Assembly (NCBI GenBank): GCA_031265025.1
Contig: JAISDF010000020.1
Span: 1-14,992, forward strand
DNA from: Spirochaetaceae bacterium
Lineage (GTDB): Bacteria; Spirochaetota; Spirochaetia; Treponematales; Breznakiellaceae
Reading direction: 5' to 3'
DNA: 14,992 bases
Shown here: piece by piece, positions 12,899 through 14,992 of the stretch
How the letters are laid out: each line of letters starts with the position of its first letter
Position numbering within the stretch: the stretch's first letter is position 1
Made by a program: the position numbers and the translations under genes
Notes under the pieces: generated by a model
The model's input: the letters and a program-made list of their open reading frames with translations, nothing else
Database searches by the model: none
What the model was told of the DNA's origin: nothing

Positions 12899-13954
12899 AT
12901 GGCCCGTAAGAACCTGCTTAAAGGATTCAAGCGTCCCAAAGGTATCACCTTTGAGCACGGCGAACTGAGATCAAATTACGGAAAGTTCATCGCCGCTCCC
13001 TTCGAACCGGGATTCGGTACGACGGTTGGCAATACCCTGCGGCGGGTGCTCCTTTCTTCCATTCAGGGATACGCGATTACCGCGGTCAAGATAACCGCCT
13101 ATGACGGGGAAGGCACGGCTCACAGCATATCCAGCGAGTTTGAGACCATTCCGAATATCGTTGAGGATACCCTTGAGGTCATCAACAACCTCAAACAGAT
13201 GCGGCTCAAACTTCCTGACGATATGGAGCAGGACATACTGCTGTATGAGTGGTCGGGAAAGGACGAAATAAAGAGCGATGATTTTGAAAGGCCCGGGCAG
13301 GTTGAAGTCCAGAGCAAGGGCCGGCATATCATGACCCTCACGGATGACGCCCGCCTTGACTTTGAGATTCAGGTTGACCTGGGCAGGGGTTACATTCCCT
13401 CCGAGGTAAACGAGCGCTATGTTGACGTAATCGGCACCATACCCATGGACGCGATTTTTTCGCCGGTTAAAAAGGTCAAGTTTGCCGTCGAGCCCACCAG
13501 GGTCGGCCAGCGCAGCGACTATGACAAACTGATACTCGAAGTCTGGACCGACGGTACGGTAAAACCCGATGACGCCCTCGCGGAAGCGGCAAAAATCGCC
13601 AAGGATCATTTTTCGGTATTCATCAATTTTGACGAGAACAATCTCGGTTCGGAAGATTACCTTGACGAGGATGACGAGCGTATCAGGCAGATACTCAACA
13701 CCCCGGTGGAAGAACTTGAACTTTCGGTGCGTTCGTCAAATTGCCTTAAAAACGCCAATATCAAAACCATCGGCGAACTTACCAGAAAGACCGAGGATGA
13801 CATAGCCAAAACCAGGAATTTCGGCAAGAAGTCGCTCCAGGAGATCAAGGAAAAACTCAAGGAGTGGAACCTGTCCCTGGGCATTACCGATATGAATGTG
13901 CTTAAAAACACCATAAGAATTACCCCGGATAAGGAAGAAAAAGATGAAGCATAG
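12899..13954 (+). CDS. rpoA: DNA-directed RNA polymerase subunit alpha
   Basis: Alpha dimerises to scaffold RNA polymerase assembly and contacts promoter UP elements and activators. Its 351 residues are slightly longer than the usual 310-340. The N-terminal domain (about 1-240) contains EPGFGTTVGNTLRRVLLSSI (36-55) and GRGYIPSEVNERYVDVIGTI (162-181). An acidic linker (245-262, rich in D and E) precedes the C-terminal domain. In the latter, VRSSNCLKN (277-285) has Arg278 at the place of E. coli R265, and NFGKKSLQEIKEKL (307-320) forms the HhH-like helix. AAGGAG (12888-12893) sets the start. Its stop lies 11 bases inside rplQ. Confidence 0.99.
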   Translation: MARKNLLKGFKRPKGITFEHGELRSNYGKFIAAPFEPGFGTTVGNTLRRVLLSSIQGYAITAVKITAYDGEGTAHSISSEFETIPNIVEDTLEVINNLKQMRLKLPDDMEQDILLYEWSGKDEIKSDDFERPGQVEVQSKGRHIMTLTDDARLDFEIQVDLGRGYIPSEVNERYVDVIGTIPMDAIFSPVKKVKFAVEPTRVGQRSDYDKLILEVWTDGTVKPDDALAEAAKIAKDHFSVFINFDENNLGSEDYLDEDDERIRQILNTPVEELELSVRSSNCLKNANIKTIGELTRKTEDDIAKTRNFGKKSLQEIKEKLKEWNLSLGITDMNVLKNTIRITPDKEEKDEA

Positions 13955-14423
13955 ACGAGGTTTTAACCCTCTGGAGCGCATGGCCGCCCACCGGAAGGCC
14001 CTTCACCGGAATATGGTAACGTCATTATTCAGGTACGAAAGAATACAGACCACCAAGGCCAAGGCCCGTGAGATACGGCGGAGCGCCGAGAGGCTCATTA
14101 CCCGGGCAAAGGTAGATTCGGTCCATAACCGGCGTATTGTTTCTTCGCGGCTCTATGATGAAGGTATGGTTGCCAAACTTTTTACCGATATAGGCCCCCG
14201 CATGAAGGAAAGGGCCGGAGGCTATACCCGCATCATCAAACTCGGCGAGCGTTATGGGGACGCCGCCGAGATGGTGCTGCTTGAGCTGGTGGACTACAAG
14301 CTGGATACCGGCGACAAGCCGGACAAGAAAGCTCAAGGCAAAAAGGCCGGCGATAAAAAAGCCGTGGCAAAAGAAAGCGCGGGCAAGGGCAAAGAAGACG
14401 CCGGAGCCGGAGCAAAGGAATAG
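13944..14423 (+). CDS. rplQ: 50S ribosomal protein L17 with lysine/alanine-rich tail
   Basis: L17 is a 50S protein near the exit tunnel and normally closes the alpha operon. The start overlaps rpoA by 11 bases; AAGGAAG (13931-13937) lies inside rpoA and favours coupled translation. The 159 residues exceed the common 115-130. The core has MKHRRGFNPLERMAAHRKAL, RYERIQTTKAKAREIRRSAE (30-49), the end of the conserved middle (KERAGGYTRIIKLGERYGDA, 88-107) and EMVLLEL (109-115). After about residue 121 comes a low-complexity tail rich in K, A, G, D and E. Such tails vary between species and their role is unknown. Thirteen bases separate the stop from the next gene. Confidence 0.97.
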   Translation: MKHRRGFNPLERMAAHRKALHRNMVTSLFRYERIQTTKAKAREIRRSAERLITRAKVDSVHNRRIVSSRLYDEGMVAKLFTDIGPRMKERAGGYTRIIKLGERYGDAAEMVLLELVDYKLDTGDKPDKKAQGKKAGDKKAVAKESAGKGKEDAGAGAKE

Positions 14424-14436
14424 CAGGAGATAAGCA

Positions 14437-14622
14437 ATGTCTAAAGCACACAGGGGAAAAGGTATACGTGAACTTTTTGCCCGGGGCAGGGGAGAATGTC
14501 CTGTCTGCAGGCGGAATAATGTAAAACTTCTCTATGAGCAGGAAGCCGGAGAAGCAAAGGTAAAGATATGCAAGACCTGTAAGGCGGCGGTTAAGCACGG
14601 CAAAAAAAGCGTACAGGCCTAA
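14437..14622 (+). CDS. Small zinc-ribbon protein at the operon end, unidentified
   Basis: I cannot name this 61-residue protein. It begins MSKAHRGKGIRELFARGRGE, followed by two cysteine pairs, CPVC (21-24) and CKTC (45-48), 20 residues apart, a typical zinc-ribbon layout. The middle LLYEQEAGEAKVKI could form the beta strands between the pairs. It is strongly basic at both ends, suggesting RNA binding. AGGAG (14425-14429) is seven bases from the ATG. No promoter separates it from rplQ and the terminator follows directly, so it is very likely co-transcribed with the ribosomal genes. A ribosomal or ribosome-associated role is inferred from this context. The cysteine spacing does not fit L32 or L33 as I know them. 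Confidence 0.9.
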   Translation: MSKAHRGKGIRELFARGRGECPVCRRNNVKLLYEQEAGEAKVKICKTCKAAVKHGKKSVQA

Positions 14623-14642
14623 AAAACACGGAATACCTTGAG

Positions 14643-14691
14643 GAGGCCCGGCAGAAACAGTTTCGCGTTGTTTGTGCCGGGCCTCTTTTTT
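14643..14691 (+). terminator. Rho-independent terminator of the ribosomal operon
   Basis: GAGGCCCGGCA (14643-14653) pairs perfectly with TGCCGGGCCTC (14675-14685). An inner stem, AAACAG with TTGTTT, continues the helix past one G-G mismatch to a loop TTTCGCG. The stem is followed at once by TTTTTT (14686-14691). It starts 20 bases after the stop of the zinc-ribbon gene. This is the only strong intrinsic terminator in the window and marks the end of the operon. Confidence 0.95.
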
Positions 14692-14756
14692 GCTTGCGGC
14701 TAACAGGGGCCGCCCCCTGGCTGGTTCCCCCTATACGCTTCGCGGGCATTTTCAAG

Positions 14757-14768
14757 GGTAAATTTACC
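14757..14768. promoter_or_regulatory. 12-bp palindrome GGTAAATTTACC, candidate operator
   Basis: GGTAAATTTACC is a perfect palindrome 18 bases upstream of the predicted -35 box of the iron-sulfur gene. It could be a binding site for a dimeric transcription factor, probably an activator given the upstream position. The rest of the gap 14692-14786 shows only a small stem, CAGGGG/CCCCTG (14704-14719), of unknown role. A 12-bp AT-rich palindrome can arise by chance. Confidence 0.35.
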
Positions 14769-14786
14769 TATATAGCTCTCTTTCTC

Positions 14787-14815
14787 TTTACTCTTGGAGA
14801 ATTGTGGTTTATACT
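14787..14815 (+). promoter_or_regulatory. Sigma-70 type promoter for the iron-sulfur protein gene
   Basis: TTTACT (14787-14792) matches the -35 consensus at four of six positions. After a 17-base spacer comes TATACT (14810-14815), which matches the -10 consensus at five of six. Transcription would start near 14822, giving a leader of about 34 bases before the ATG at 14856 that includes AAGGGAG (14843-14849). It lies downstream of the operon terminator, so the next gene is an independent unit. Confidence 0.65.
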
Positions 14816-14855
14816 ATGGCGGTTCCTCTTCATATTCCGGCTAAGGGAGTTTGGT

Positions 14856-14992
14856 ATGGAAGCGAAGCGTTTACGGCCTGTTATTCGCGTGCTGGAGGAC
14901 AAGTGCGTTAATTGTCACCGTTGCATCATGGTATGTCCTGCCAAGATGTGCAACAACGGTTCCGGGAATATCGTGGATCACCACAGTGACCT
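14856..14992 (+). CDS. Ferredoxin-type [4Fe-4S] protein, N-terminal fragment; possibly hydrogenase-like sensor
   Basis: Only the first 45 codons plus two bases lie in the window. The peptide begins MEAKRLRPVIRVLEDK and contains CVNCHRCIMVCP (17-28), a CxxCxxCxxxCP motif that binds a [4Fe-4S] cluster, followed by KMCNNGSGNIVDHHSD. This second part resembles the N-terminus of proteins with paired ferredoxin clusters and an [FeFe]-hydrogenase large-subunit-like domain (HydS/HsfB-type sensors). There a second cluster motif would follow immediately, outside the window. The iron-sulfur assignment is firm; the hydrogenase-like identity is from memory and tentative. AAGGGAG lies six bases before the ATG. 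Confidence 0.85.
   Translation, partial: MEAKRLRPVIRVLEDKCVNCHRCIMVCPAKMCNNGSGNIVDHHSD

Noticed and set aside
12971..13609. 212-codon open frame on the minus strand
   Set aside because: Fully antisense to rpoA, which is unmistakably coding; no recognisable motif or independent signals.

Overview
The window is one long, co-directional ribosomal-protein operon (S10-spc-alpha type). It runs from the 3' end of an elongation factor Tu gene (tuf) to a rho-independent terminator at about 14,643-14,691. Past the terminator, the start of an unrelated iron-sulfur protein gene runs off the right edge. All genes lie on the + strand, are tightly packed and keep intact frames. The DNA is moderately GC-rich by eye and shows no mobile elements, tRNA, rRNA or CRISPR.

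Layout: tuf (partial), then the S10 block (rpsJ-rplC-rplD-rplW-rplB-rpsS-rplV-rpsC-rplP-rpmC-rpsQ), the spc block (rplN-rplX-rplE-rpsN type Z-rpsH-rplF-rplR-rpsE-rpmD-rplO-secY-rpmJ) and the alpha block (rpsM-rpsK-rpsD-rpoA-rplQ). The last gene is a 61-residue zinc-ribbon protein that I cannot name. Neighbouring genes are often translationally coupled: rplD/rplW and rpsC/rplP share one base, rplX/rplE overlap as ATGA, and rpoA/rplQ overlap by 11 bases. Four ribosomal proteins (L24, S14, L36, S4) carry cysteine pairs of the zinc-binding kind, and so does the unnamed last protein.

adk, map and infA, which many bacteria place between secY and rpmJ or rpsM, are absent. As I recall, that arrangement is typical of spirochaetes (Borrelia, Treponema). 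With the EF-Tu sequence and a downstream protein resembling the hydrogenase-like sensors of anaerobes, this suggests an anaerobic spirochaete, perhaps a Treponema relative with higher GC than the pathogens. This is an inference, not an identification. Placing rpsD between rpsK and rpoA differs from what I remember of Borrelia burgdorferi and Treponema pallidum.

Most of the window is ordinary core translation machinery. What needs explaining lies in the few gaps: perfect inverted repeats at tuf-rpsJ, rpsJ-rplC, rplN-rplX, rpmD-rplO and rpsM-rpsK, which may be internal processing or regulatory sites; the unnamed zinc-ribbon gene at the operon end; and a promoter plus 12-bp palindrome ahead of the iron-sulfur gene. 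I found no clear sign of a new multi-gene system.
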